From Acidobacteriota bacterium (lineage in GTDB: Bacteria; Acidobacteriota; UBA6911; RPQK01): a DNA stretch of 26,799 bases. Shown here in pieces: positions 1 to 7,342 of the stretch (positions within the stretch are counted from its first letter, which is position 1; each line of letters starts with the position of its first letter). The position numbers were made by a program, and so were the translations under genes. A model generated the notes under the pieces. It saw only the letters and a list, made by a program, of their open reading frames with translations, was not told where the DNA came from and ran no database searches. The stretch covers positions 1 to 26,799 of the forward strand of contig RPQK01000012.1 of assembly GCA_003819755.1 (NCBI GenBank). The letters are read 5' to 3'.

Positions 1-1735
1 CGAAGCGCGCGCGGAGGTTGTAGAAGTAGCGGAAGGTCAGGACTACGACTCCCACCCCGAGGATCATTAACACGATGTCGGTCAACGCCAGCGTGTAGTT
101 GGCTGCGGTGAGGTGCCGGCGCAGCAGAATGACGAGAGACGTGAGCGTCGTGACGATCATGAATCCTGCGGGAATAGCCGTAAACCAGTACTTGCGCGCT
201 TTCTGAGCCAGCCAGGCGGTCACTGCGATGAGAGTCAGCGCGGCCAGCAGTTGATTGGCGGCGCCGAAGATCGGCCAGATCCGCAGGTAGGCATTGGTGA
301 AAGTCAGCGACAGAAATCCGGCAACAACCAGAAGACTGTTGAAAATACGGTTGCGCAGGATCGCCGGAGGATTGTCCATCACCGTCAGCCACAACTCTTC
401 AAAGAGGTAACGGGAGAGCCGGACGAGGGCGTCGATGGTGGTTACGAGAAATCCTTCGAGCAGCAGAATTCCCCAGATCGTGCCCAGCACTTTCGGTAGC
501 CCAAGACTCATGTTCAGGATGCTCCCAAGGCCGAGCGCGAAGGCCAGGGGTGCATTGCTGCCGCCGGTTGTCGGGTAGACAATGCTCTTGTACTTCTCGA
601 AGTCCATCCCCCCTGAGATCAACAGGATTACACACAGGGCGAGAAGTCCCTCGAGCAGCATTCCACCGTACCCGATGATCCGCGCATGCTTCTCGTTATG
701 GAGCTGCTTGCACGTTGTCCCGCCACAGACGAGCCCGTGCGCACCAGACGCCGCGCCGCAGGCTATCGTGATAAAGAGGAAGGGCCACAGGACCCCCAGG
801 TTCGGGGCCGACATAGCGCCTTCGAGGTTGAACGAGGGGATACCAATGGAGACACCGCCGATGCCCGCGCCGATAACGCCGACGACCATCGAGGCCAGGC
901 CCAGGAACAGGATCTGAGCGTTTACGAAGTCACGCGGTTGAAGGATGATCCAGACCGGGATCCAGGCGGCGAAAAAGACGTAACAGGTGATGATTACGAT
1001 CCAGACAGTAGGGTCAAGGGTGATCGGAAAATAGTAACCAAAGACGATCGACCCCATTGAAACCACAAATGCTATGAAGGTGACCGCCCAGACATTGATC
1101 TTACGCTTGTAGATCAGGTACCCGATAAACGGAGCGAGGAGCGTCATCACAATGACGGACATGGACGCCACGCCTCCAATCTGCACCCGCATTTCGCCTC
1201 CCTGATCGATCATGTGGAGGCCACCGCCCGTAGACGCCGTGATATTGACGTCATCCGGGGGCAGGGTCGAAGTCAGGGCAATGGCGGTTAGCTGAAGGAA
1301 TGCCGCACATACGAGCAGGCACAACAGGATCGCGAAGAGAACATAAAAGACGAACCCCGTCTTCCCGAGCGTGCGCCGAGCCACTTCGGCGATTGACTTT
1401 CCCCCTTCACGGACAGCGACGAACAGGGCCGTGAAATCGTGCACTGCGCCGATGGTGATGACCCCGACCATGATCCACAGCCATGCCGGGACGAACCCGA
1501 ACAGCAGGGCCAGTGTTGGGCCGACGATCGGTCCCGCCGCCGCAATGGCGGCAAAATGATGACCGAACAACACGATCGGCTTCGTCGGAATGTAATCCAC
1601 CCCGTCATTAACGGTAAAAGCGGGTGTCGGCCGGTCTTCATCGACTCCCAGCTGCCGGGCGATATAACGGCTGTACACCGTGTATCCGAGAATGAGGAGT
1701 AACGACGATCCGATCATGACGACGGCAATATTCAT
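1..1735 (-). CDS. cstA: CstA-family carbon starvation / pyruvate-peptide transporter (3' end beyond window)
   Basis: This is an integral inner-membrane transporter of the CstA family. E. coli relatives CstA and BtsT take up peptides and pyruvate. The frame is open from the ATG at 1735 to base 1, giving 578 residues without a stop, so the C-terminus lies outside the window. Family motifs are clear: VLFGHHFAAIAAAGPIVGP near residues 55-75, AVHDF near 100, and later CGAASGAHGLV followed by GGTTCKQL and IGYGGMLLEG. Hydrophobic helices run throughout. The start is supported by AAGGAGA at 1741-1747, 5 nt upstream. The length fits the shorter bacterial CstA class rather than the roughly 700-residue E. 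coli form. The gene diverges from sucA. A weak promoter-like TTGCCT-N18-TACCAT lies upstream on the minus strand. Family assignment is firm; the substrate is inferred. Confidence 0.93.
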   Translation of the reverse strand, partial: MNIAVVMIGSSLLLILGYTVYSRYIARQLGVDEDRPTPAFTVNDGVDYIPTKPIVLFGHHFAAIAAAGPIVGPTLALLFGFVPAWLWIMVGVITIGAVHDFTALFVAVREGGKSIAEVARRTLGKTGFVFYVLFAILLCLLVCAAFLQLTAIALTSTLPPDDVNITASTGGGLHMIDQGGEMRVQIGGVASMSVIVMTLLAPFIGYLIYKRKINVWAVTFIAFVVSMGSIVFGYYFPITLDPTVWIVIITCYVFFAAWIPVWIILQPRDFVNAQILFLGLASMVVGVIGAGIGGVSIGIPSFNLEGAMSAPNLGVLWPFLFITIACGAASGAHGLVCGGTTCKQLHNEKHARIIGYGGMLLEGLLALCVILLISGGMDFEKYKSIVYPTTGGSNAPLAFALGLGSILNMSLGLPKVLGTIWGILLLEGFLVTTIDALVRLSRYLFEELWLTVMDNPPAILRNRIFNSLLVVAGFLSLTFTNAYLRIWPIFGAANQLLAALTLIAVTAWLAQKARKYWFTAIPAGFMIVTTLTSLVILLRRHLTAANYTLALTDIVLMILGVGVVVLTFRYFYNLRARF

Positions 1736-1797
1736 GGCGGTCTCCTTGGTGCTCCTGGCAAGGCGATGGTAGCAGAGCGGGAGAAATGCAGGCAAGC

Positions 1798-1876
1798 AAG
1801 GACCTCAAAGACCTCAAGGACCCCAAGGACTGAATCTCGTTGTGTCCTTGAGGTCCTTGAGGTCTTTGAGGTCTTT
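1798..1876. repeat. Inverted repeat, 33-bp arms, GACCTCAAGG family, copy 1
   Basis: The arms at 1798-1830 and 1844-1876 match with two mismatches around a 13-nt loop. Each arm is built from tandem variants of GACCTCAAGG / GACCTCAAAG. It lies between the divergent cstA and sucA genes, so it cannot be a shared 3' terminator. It could form a hairpin in the cstA leader or separate the two promoters. A second copy of the family follows sucB at 6037-6093. Confidence 0.9.
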
Positions 1877-1893
1877 TCAAGTTTCCGCAATCC

Positions 1894-1922
1894 TTAACCC
1901 TTCCGCACCCTGATGATAGAAT
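1894..1922 (+). promoter_or_regulatory. Candidate sigma-70-type promoter for sucA
   Basis: TTAACC at 1894-1899 and TAGAAT at 1917-1922 are separated by 17 nt and lie about 40 bp before the sucA ATG. They match the -35 consensus at 4 of 6 positions and the -10 at 5 of 6. This is a pattern match only. Confidence 0.35.
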
Positions 1923-1962
1923 TAGGTCATCCCAGCCCATCGGGCGGAAAATTCAGGCAGAT

Positions 1963-4734
1963 ATGCGACTTAGCGACTTTCACGGTCCTAATGCGGCCTA
2001 CATTATCGAGCTTTATGAACGCTTCCGTCAGGATCCCGGCTCTGTCGATACCCACACGCGATCCGTATTCGAGCGGTGGCAGCCGGAGGCGGACGGAGAC
2101 GGGGTCGGGACGTCGGGAGCTCAGGCGGCGGTACCCGTTGGCGTCCTCAAGATCGTCAGCGCCGCCAATCTGGCGCAGGCCATCCGGGAGTATGGCCATC
2201 TCGCGGCCCAGCTCGACCCGCTGGGCCGGAAGCCGTCCGGCGAGCCATCCCTCTCCCCGGAGTTTCATGGGTTGACCGAAGAAGACCTGAAGGCGCTTCC
2301 TGCTTCAGCCGTCGGTGGCCCGATTGCGGAGCAGTCTGCGAATGCCCTGGAGGCAATCCATGCCCTTCGTTCCGTCTACAGTTCGACACTCGGGCACGAT
2401 TACGACCACCTGCGCAACTTCGAAGAACGTCGGTGGTTGCGGGAAGCGGCGGAAACGAGACGCTTTCACCCGAGCCGGCTTCCGCTCGACGAGAAGGAAC
2501 TGCTGGACCGCCTGACCCAGGTCGAGGTTTTCGAGCGCTTTCTCCAGCGTGCCTTTCCGGGAAAGTACCGATTCTCCATCGAGGGTCTGGACATCCTGGT
2601 CCCGATGCTGGACGAGCTCGTCGACCGGGCGGCCGAATCGGGCGCCTGCACGGTCCTGATCGGGATGGCCCATCGCGGGCGTTTGAATGTCCTGGCCCAC
2701 GTGCTTAACAAGCCGTACTCGGAGATCCTTGCTGAATTCAAGGATCCGGTGACACCCGATATTGCGGACAGCGAATTGGGTTGGACCGGCGACGTGAAGT
2801 ATCACAAGGGAGCGCGACATCGTTTCGCCGACGAGGCCCCCAGCTGTCTGGTCGTCGCGATGCCCCCGAACCCGAGTCACCTGGAGGCAATTGATCCGGT
2901 CGTCGAGGGGATGACCCGAGCTGTCGGGACGCGGGTGGATCACCCCGGACAGCCCCGGTTCGACCCGAGAGTCACCCTGCCTGTCCTCATCCACGGCGAT
3001 GCGGCCTTCCCCGGACAGGGGGTGGTGGCCGAGACCTTGAATCTATCCCGCCTGTGCGGGTACTGGACGGGAGGGACGGTCCATCTGATTTCGAACAATC
3101 AACTGGGCTTTACGACCGTCCCGGAAGATTCGCGCAGCACGATGCACGCGAGTGATCTGGCGAAGGGTTTCGAGATACCGGTCGTCCATGTGAACGCCGA
3201 TGATGCCGAGGTCAGCCTGGAGGCGATCCGCCTCGCGTTTGCGTACCGCGACCGCTTCCACAAGGACTTTGTGATCGATCTGATCGGCTACCGGCGACAC
3301 GGCCACAACGAAGGCGATGAGCCGGCGTTCACACAGCCGCGCATGTACTCGGTTGTCCGCGAGCATCCGACGGTCAGGCAGATATGGGCTGATCGCTTGG
3401 CAGAACGCGCAGTTGTAAGCCAGGGCGAAGCCGAAGAGCTCGTGCACAAGCATAATCAGGCTCTACAGGATGAGCTGGACGCGCTGGAGCCCGCCGAAGA
3501 TCTGCACGAGCCGTTGCCCATGCCGCCGCCGGCCGGCCTCGCCCGCCGCGTGAAGACTGCCGTTCCGTTGGAAACCTTGAGGGAAATCAACCGATCGCTG
3601 AATCAGTTGCCTGACGGCTTCCACCTGCATCCCAAGCTGGACAAACTGTTCAGCCGGCGGAATTCGGCGTTGGAGAATCCCGACGAGTCGTCGGTCGACT
3701 GGTCGGTCGCGGAGCAGTTGGCGATGGCCACGATTCTGGCGGACGGGACTGCGATTCGGATGACCGGACAGGATACCGAACGGGGGACTTTCAGCCAGCA
3801 CCATGCGGTCCTCTATGATGTCGAGACGCAGGAGCGCCTGGTCCCGCTCCAGTTCTTTCGTCAAGCGAAAGCGGCTTTCGAGGTGTACAACAGTCCGTTG
3901 TCCGAGAATGCGGTTCTGGCTTTCGAGTACGGGTACAACATTCAGGAGCCGCAGCGGCTTGTTCTCTGGGAAGCCCAGTACGGCGACTTCGTCAATAATG
4001 CTCAGATTGTCATCGAGGAATTCATCGTGTCGGCCCGCAACAAGTGGGGACAGACGCCGTCATTGGTTTTGCTCCTCCCGCATGGATACGATGGAGCCGG
4101 GCCGGACCATTCAAGCGGCCGTCTGGAGACCTTCCTGGCTTGGGCGGCCGAGACGAACCTGCGCGTCGCAAATCCAACCACTGCGGCTCAGTACTTTCAC
4201 CTGCTCCGGCGACAGGCGGCTCTGCTGACCACTGACCCGCTTCCCCTGGTTGTCATGACGCCGAAGAGCCTTCTCCGGCATCCGTTTTCGGCATCCAAAC
4301 CGGTGGACCTCGCACGGGGTCAGTGGGAACCGGTTATCGATGATCCCGAGCGCAGCGATCAACCGGAGAAGGTCAGGCAGGTTCTGCTTTGCACCGGCAA
4401 ATTCAGCGTGGACCTCTTTTCGAGCGAGCTCCGATCGCAGAGAGTCGACACCGCGATCGTTCGTTTGGAGCAGTTGTATCGCTTCCCGCAAGACCCCTTG
4501 CTTGCTGTGCTAAGCCGGTATCCGAACCTGAAGCTGATCAGGTGGGTTCAGGAGGAACCGGAAAACATGGGAGCTCTGAAGTTCGTGCGGGATCACCTGG
4601 GACGTCTGAAGTACCAGCTGGAGTTTGTGAGCAGGGAAAGGAATTCGAGCCCGGCTGAAGGTTCAAGTGCCTTGCACCAGGCCAAGCAGGCGGCCCTGGT
4701 GCGCGATTCGTTTGGGGGCATGATGACCGATTGA
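1963..4734 (+). CDS. sucA: 2-oxoglutarate dehydrogenase E1 component (thiamine diphosphate-dependent)
   Basis: This enzyme decarboxylates 2-oxoglutarate and transfers the succinyl group to lipoyl-E2 in the TCA cycle; it is cytoplasmic. At 923 residues it has normal SucA length. The N-terminus (NAAYIIELYERFRQDP) is the usual E1o E2-interacting arm. GMAHRGRLNVL starts at residue 234. The ThDP/Mg motif begins HGDAAFPGQG at 344 and ends SNNQLGFTT around 377-385. MPPNPSHLEAIDPVVEG is also present. The transketolase-like pyrimidine domain carries GQDTERGTFSQHH, and the C-terminus carries EEPENMGALKFV. No acyltransferase domain is fused, unlike actinobacterial OdhA. The ATG at 1963 begins a normal family N-terminus; the ribosome site (AGGCAG) is weak. 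sucB follows after a palindrome. Confidence 0.97.
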   Translation: MRLSDFHGPNAAYIIELYERFRQDPGSVDTHTRSVFERWQPEADGDGVGTSGAQAAVPVGVLKIVSAANLAQAIREYGHLAAQLDPLGRKPSGEPSLSPEFHGLTEEDLKALPASAVGGPIAEQSANALEAIHALRSVYSSTLGHDYDHLRNFEERRWLREAAETRRFHPSRLPLDEKELLDRLTQVEVFERFLQRAFPGKYRFSIEGLDILVPMLDELVDRAAESGACTVLIGMAHRGRLNVLAHVLNKPYSEILAEFKDPVTPDIADSELGWTGDVKYHKGARHRFADEAPSCLVVAMPPNPSHLEAIDPVVEGMTRAVGTRVDHPGQPRFDPRVTLPVLIHGDAAFPGQGVVAETLNLSRLCGYWTGGTVHLISNNQLGFTTVPEDSRSTMHASDLAKGFEIPVVHVNADDAEVSLEAIRLAFAYRDRFHKDFVIDLIGYRRHGHNEGDEPAFTQPRMYSVVREHPTVRQIWADRLAERAVVSQGEAEELVHKHNQALQDELDALEPAEDLHEPLPMPPPAGLARRVKTAVPLETLREINRSLNQLPDGFHLHPKLDKLFSRRNSALENPDESSVDWSVAEQLAMATILADGTAIRMTGQDTERGTFSQHHAVLYDVETQERLVPLQFFRQAKAAFEVYNSPLSENAVLAFEYGYNIQEPQRLVLWEAQYGDFVNNAQIVIEEFIVSARNKWGQTPSLVLLLPHGYDGAGPDHSSGRLETFLAWAAETNLRVANPTTAAQYFHLLRRQAALLTTDPLPLVVMTPKSLLRHPFSASKPVDLARGQWEPVIDDPERSDQPEKVRQVLLCTGKFSVDLFSSELRSQRVDTAIVRLEQLYRFPQDPLLAVLSRYPNLKLIRWVQEEPENMGALKFVRDHLGRLKYQLEFVSRERNSSPAEGSSALHQAKQAALVRDSFGGMMTD

Positions 4735-4735
4735 C

Positions 4736-4840
4736 GGCTCCCGGATTAGGCGTATCCACGAATTACATGAATTACACGAATTGGCTGGGTACCAATTCGT
4801 GTAATTCGTGTAATTCGTGGATACGCCTTATCCGGGAGCC
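4736..4840. repeat. Inverted repeat, 49-bp arms, between sucA and sucB
   Basis: The arms at 4736-4784 and 4792-4840 match with two mismatches around a 7-nt loop. The first arm starts two bases after the sucA stop. The arm interior is a threefold tandem of a GAATTACAC-like unit. It is in the sucA-sucB spacer, so transcription of sucB from the sucA promoter must pass through a very stable hairpin, which could set the E1:E2 ratio. Confidence 0.95.
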
Positions 4841-4863
4841 AATCGAAATCGAGGGGGAATGGA

Positions 4864-6036
4864 ATGCCGACACAGGTTGTGGTACCTGATTTGGGAGAAT
4901 CCGTGACGGAAGCGACGATTGCCCGGTGGATCAAGCAGGAGGGTGAACCGGTGGCTACCGGCGAAGCGCTTGTCGAGCTCGAAACCGACAAAGCCAATCT
5001 TGAGGTCAGCGCCGAACGGGCGGGGACGCTCCAGTCAGTTAAACGGAAGGAAGGGGATGACGTAAAGGTTGGCGACGTGCTCGCGGTCATAGAAGAAAGC
5101 GCGCGGGAAACTCCCGAGAAGAAGCCGGAACAACCGGCACCCCCTCCTCCCGAGCCCGAAGTGCAGCCGGCGAGGCAGCCGCCGGAGAAGGAGGCCCCGG
5201 AGCCGGATCGCGCGGAAGAGCAGCAGCCGAAGCCTGAGGTCCCACCGGGGAAAACCCCCGAAATGCCTGGCGTCGAGAAGGAGAAGCCAGAAGTAGAGCG
5301 AAAACCCTCGGCCCAGGCCGGAGCTGTGGAGGCCGGCCGTCCGGAAGAGCGAGTCCGTATGTCACGGCGCCGCCGCACGATTGCGACGAGGCTGGTTGAG
5401 GCGCAGCGCGCTGCAGCCATGCTCACGACATTTAATGAAGCGGACATGACGGGCGTGATGGAGATCCGGCGCCGCCGCAAGGAGTCCTTCGAGCAACGCC
5501 ACGGAGTCGGTCTCGGATTGACGTCGTTTTTCGTCAAAGCCTCGATCTCCGCTCTCAAAGAATTTCCGAGGATGAACGCGGAAGTCGACGGCGACAACAT
5601 GATCATCAAGCATTACTACGATATCGGTATAGCTATCGGGGACCCGGAGGGCTTGGTTGTTCCGGTGCTGCACCACGCCGATCGAATGTCGTTTCCCGAG
5701 ATCGAAAAGGCGGTCAAGCGTTTCGTCGAGCAGGCGAAAACCGGCAATTTTTCTATCGAGGACCTCCGTGGGGGGAGTTTCACCATCACCAATGGAGGAA
5801 TCTTCGGTTCGCTGATGAGCACCCCGATCCTCAATCCTCCGCAAGTCGGGATCCTTGGACTCCACCGCATCCAGGAGCGACCGGTGGTAATAAACGGGCA
5901 GGTGACGGTGCGACCCATGATGTGCCTGGCCCTGAGTTACGACCACCGCATCGTCGACGGCCGAGAATCCGTGCAGTTTCTGGTGCGGGTCAAGCAATTC
6001 CTGGAAGACCCGGAGACTCTTTTGATTGAAGGGTGA
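4864..6036 (+). CDS. sucB: Dihydrolipoyl succinyltransferase (E2 of 2-oxoglutarate dehydrogenase), no visible E3-binding domain
   Basis: E2 carries the succinyl group on a swinging lipoyl arm and passes it to CoA, forming the core of the OGDH complex. The 390 residues divide as follows. The lipoyl domain is 1-77, with the lipoylated lysine in ETDKANLEV (K43). A Pro/Glu-rich linker spans about 78-160. The chloramphenicol-acetyltransferase-like catalytic domain starts about 163 and ends with SYDHRIVDG (H361, D365, G366). The peripheral subunit-binding domain expected between lipoyl and catalytic parts is not recognisable; the linker runs straight into the catalytic domain. Human DLST shares that architecture. 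The ATG at 4864 has a purine-rich GAGGGGGA just upstream. Adjacency to sucA supports the succinyl rather than acetyl assignment. Confidence 0.95.
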   Translation: MPTQVVVPDLGESVTEATIARWIKQEGEPVATGEALVELETDKANLEVSAERAGTLQSVKRKEGDDVKVGDVLAVIEESARETPEKKPEQPAPPPPEPEVQPARQPPEKEAPEPDRAEEQQPKPEVPPGKTPEMPGVEKEKPEVERKPSAQAGAVEAGRPEERVRMSRRRRTIATRLVEAQRAAAMLTTFNEADMTGVMEIRRRRKESFEQRHGVGLGLTSFFVKASISALKEFPRMNAEVDGDNMIIKHYYDIGIAIGDPEGLVVPVLHHADRMSFPEIEKAVKRFVEQAKTGNFSIEDLRGGSFTITNGGIFGSLMSTPILNPPQVGILGLHRIQERPVVINGQVTVRPMMCLALSYDHRIVDGRESVQFLVRVKQFLEDPETLLIEG

Positions 6037-6093
6037 AAGGACCTCAAGGACCACCAGCCGTCCTTGGGGTCCTTGAGGTCTTTGAGGTCTTTT
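6037..6093. repeat. Asymmetric inverted repeat, GACCTCAAGG family, copy 2
   Basis: The segment starts directly after the sucB stop. Bases 6060-6093 match 1844-1877 of copy 1 at all but one position. The left arm is shortened to 6037-6052, so the palindrome is lopsided. The right part ends in TTTT, so it could act as a terminator or attenuator before the ldhA-like gene. Confidence 0.85.
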
Positions 6094-6159
6094 CAGCCCG
6101 CAAGCCCTCCCCCTGCAACCTCCCGACAACCGCAAGCATCAAACTCTCAGGAGGAAAAA

Positions 6160-7164
6160 TTGAGAGTTGCCGTCTTCAGCACCAAAACCTATGACCAGTG
6201 CTTTCTGGAGCATGCGAACAAGAAATTCGGGCATCAACTGGCCTTCTTCGAAACACGCTTGACTCCCGATACCACCCCGCTTGCGAAGGGCTATCCCGCA
6301 ATCTGTGCTTTCGTGAACGATGAGCTGGATCGGGGCGTCCTCGAGAAACTGGCGGAGGGAGGCACGAAGCTTATCGCCTTGCGCTCTGCCGGTTTCAATC
6401 ATGTCAATCTGCCGGCCGCGGCCGACCTCGGCCTACGAGTGGCTCGAGTCCCGGCCTATTCGCCTGCTGCCGTGGCCGAGCATACGGTCGCTTTGCTCCT
6501 TTCTCTGAACCGGAAAGTGTACCGGGCCTATAACCGGGTGCGAGAAGGCAACTTTTCGCTGGAGGGTCTGCTGGGTTTCGACCTCGAGGGCAAGACAGTC
6601 GGAGTGATAGGGACCGGAAAGATCGGCGCGACATTTGCCCGAATAATGCTGGGTTTCAGGTGCCGTGTCCTGGCATTCGATCCGTATCCGAGCCAGGAGT
6701 GCGTGGCACTCGGAGTCCGCTACATGGACTTGGACACCCTCTTGTCACATTCCGACATCGTCTCATTGCACTGCCCGTTGACGTCTCAGACGCACCACCT
6801 TATCAACCAGGAGTCGCTGAAGAAGGTCAAGCGAGGGGTCATGCTGATTAACACCGGCCGGGGCGCCCTGATCGACACTCGGGCCGTTGTCGAAGCCCTG
6901 AAGTCCGGGATCCTCGGTTATCTGGCGCTCGACGTCTACGAGGAAGAGGAAGAGTTGTTCTTCCGGGATCTGTCCGGCCAGGTGATCCAGGATGATATAT
7001 TTGCCCGGCTGCAGACTTTCCCTAACGTGATCATGACCGGTCACCAGGCGTTCTTCACCGGGGAGGCGCTTACCAAGATTGCCGAGACCACACTCGGGAA
7101 CATTACCGCCTTTGAGACAGGGCAGGGGACCTTTTACGAGGTGCCGGCGGAGGTGGGAGTCTAG
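6160..7164 (+). CDS. ldhA: D-lactate dehydrogenase-like 2-hydroxyacid dehydrogenase (NAD-dependent)
   Basis: This is a cytoplasmic enzyme of the D-2-hydroxyacid dehydrogenase family, most like fermentative D-lactate dehydrogenase, which reduces pyruvate to D-lactate with NADH. From the TTG at 6160 it has 334 residues, against about 329 for E. coli LdhA. The N-terminus RVAVFSTKTYDQ is typical. The nucleotide fold shows VGVIGTGKIGATFA. Catalytic elements are NTGRGALIDT (Arg), DVYEEEEELFF (Glu) and TGHQAFFT (His). The TTG start is chosen because a perfect AGGAGG (6149-6154) sits 5 nt before it. An in-frame ATG at 6064 would translate the preceding repeat and is rejected. The gene lies 123 nt after sucB on the same strand. 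Substrate specificity within the family is inferred. Confidence 0.92.
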   Translation: MRVAVFSTKTYDQCFLEHANKKFGHQLAFFETRLTPDTTPLAKGYPAICAFVNDELDRGVLEKLAEGGTKLIALRSAGFNHVNLPAAADLGLRVARVPAYSPAAVAEHTVALLLSLNRKVYRAYNRVREGNFSLEGLLGFDLEGKTVGVIGTGKIGATFARIMLGFRCRVLAFDPYPSQECVALGVRYMDLDTLLSHSDIVSLHCPLTSQTHHLINQESLKKVKRGVMLINTGRGALIDTRAVVEALKSGILGYLALDVYEEEEELFFRDLSGQVIQDDIFARLQTFPNVIMTGHQAFFTGEALTKIAETTLGNITAFETGQGTFYEVPAEVGV

Positions 7165-7342
7165 TCCAGGGCTTGACTGGCGGTTGGGGTCGTTTTTTGG
7201 CCCGCGGATCTCGCGGATTAACGCGGATCTCGCGGATAAAAGCACAAAGTGCCCCCACTTTGTGCTTTTATCCGCGAGATCCGCGTTAATCCGCGAGATC
7301 CGCGGGCCAAAAAACGACCCCGACCGCCAGTCAAGCCCTGGA
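7165..7342. repeat. Near-perfect palindrome, 87-bp arms, 4-nt loop
   Basis: The arms at 7165-7251 and 7256-7342 differ at one position; the loop is CCCC. The left arm starts at the base after the ldhA-like stop. The right arm includes the last 12 bases (7331-7342) of the opposing gene, stop codon included. The arm interior holds repeated CGCGGATCTCGCGGATTAA-type units. It fills the convergent junction, so it could serve as a bidirectional transcription barrier. Confidence 0.97.

Noticed and set aside
1798..1876. CRISPR-like array
   Set aside because: The repeated units are about 10 bp, contiguous and arranged as inverted arms, without spacers or cas genes.
6064..6159. Upstream ATG extension of the ldhA-like protein
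   Set aside because: The added 32 residues are a translation of the GACCTCAAGG-family repeat, and the TTG at 6160 has a perfect AGGAGG.
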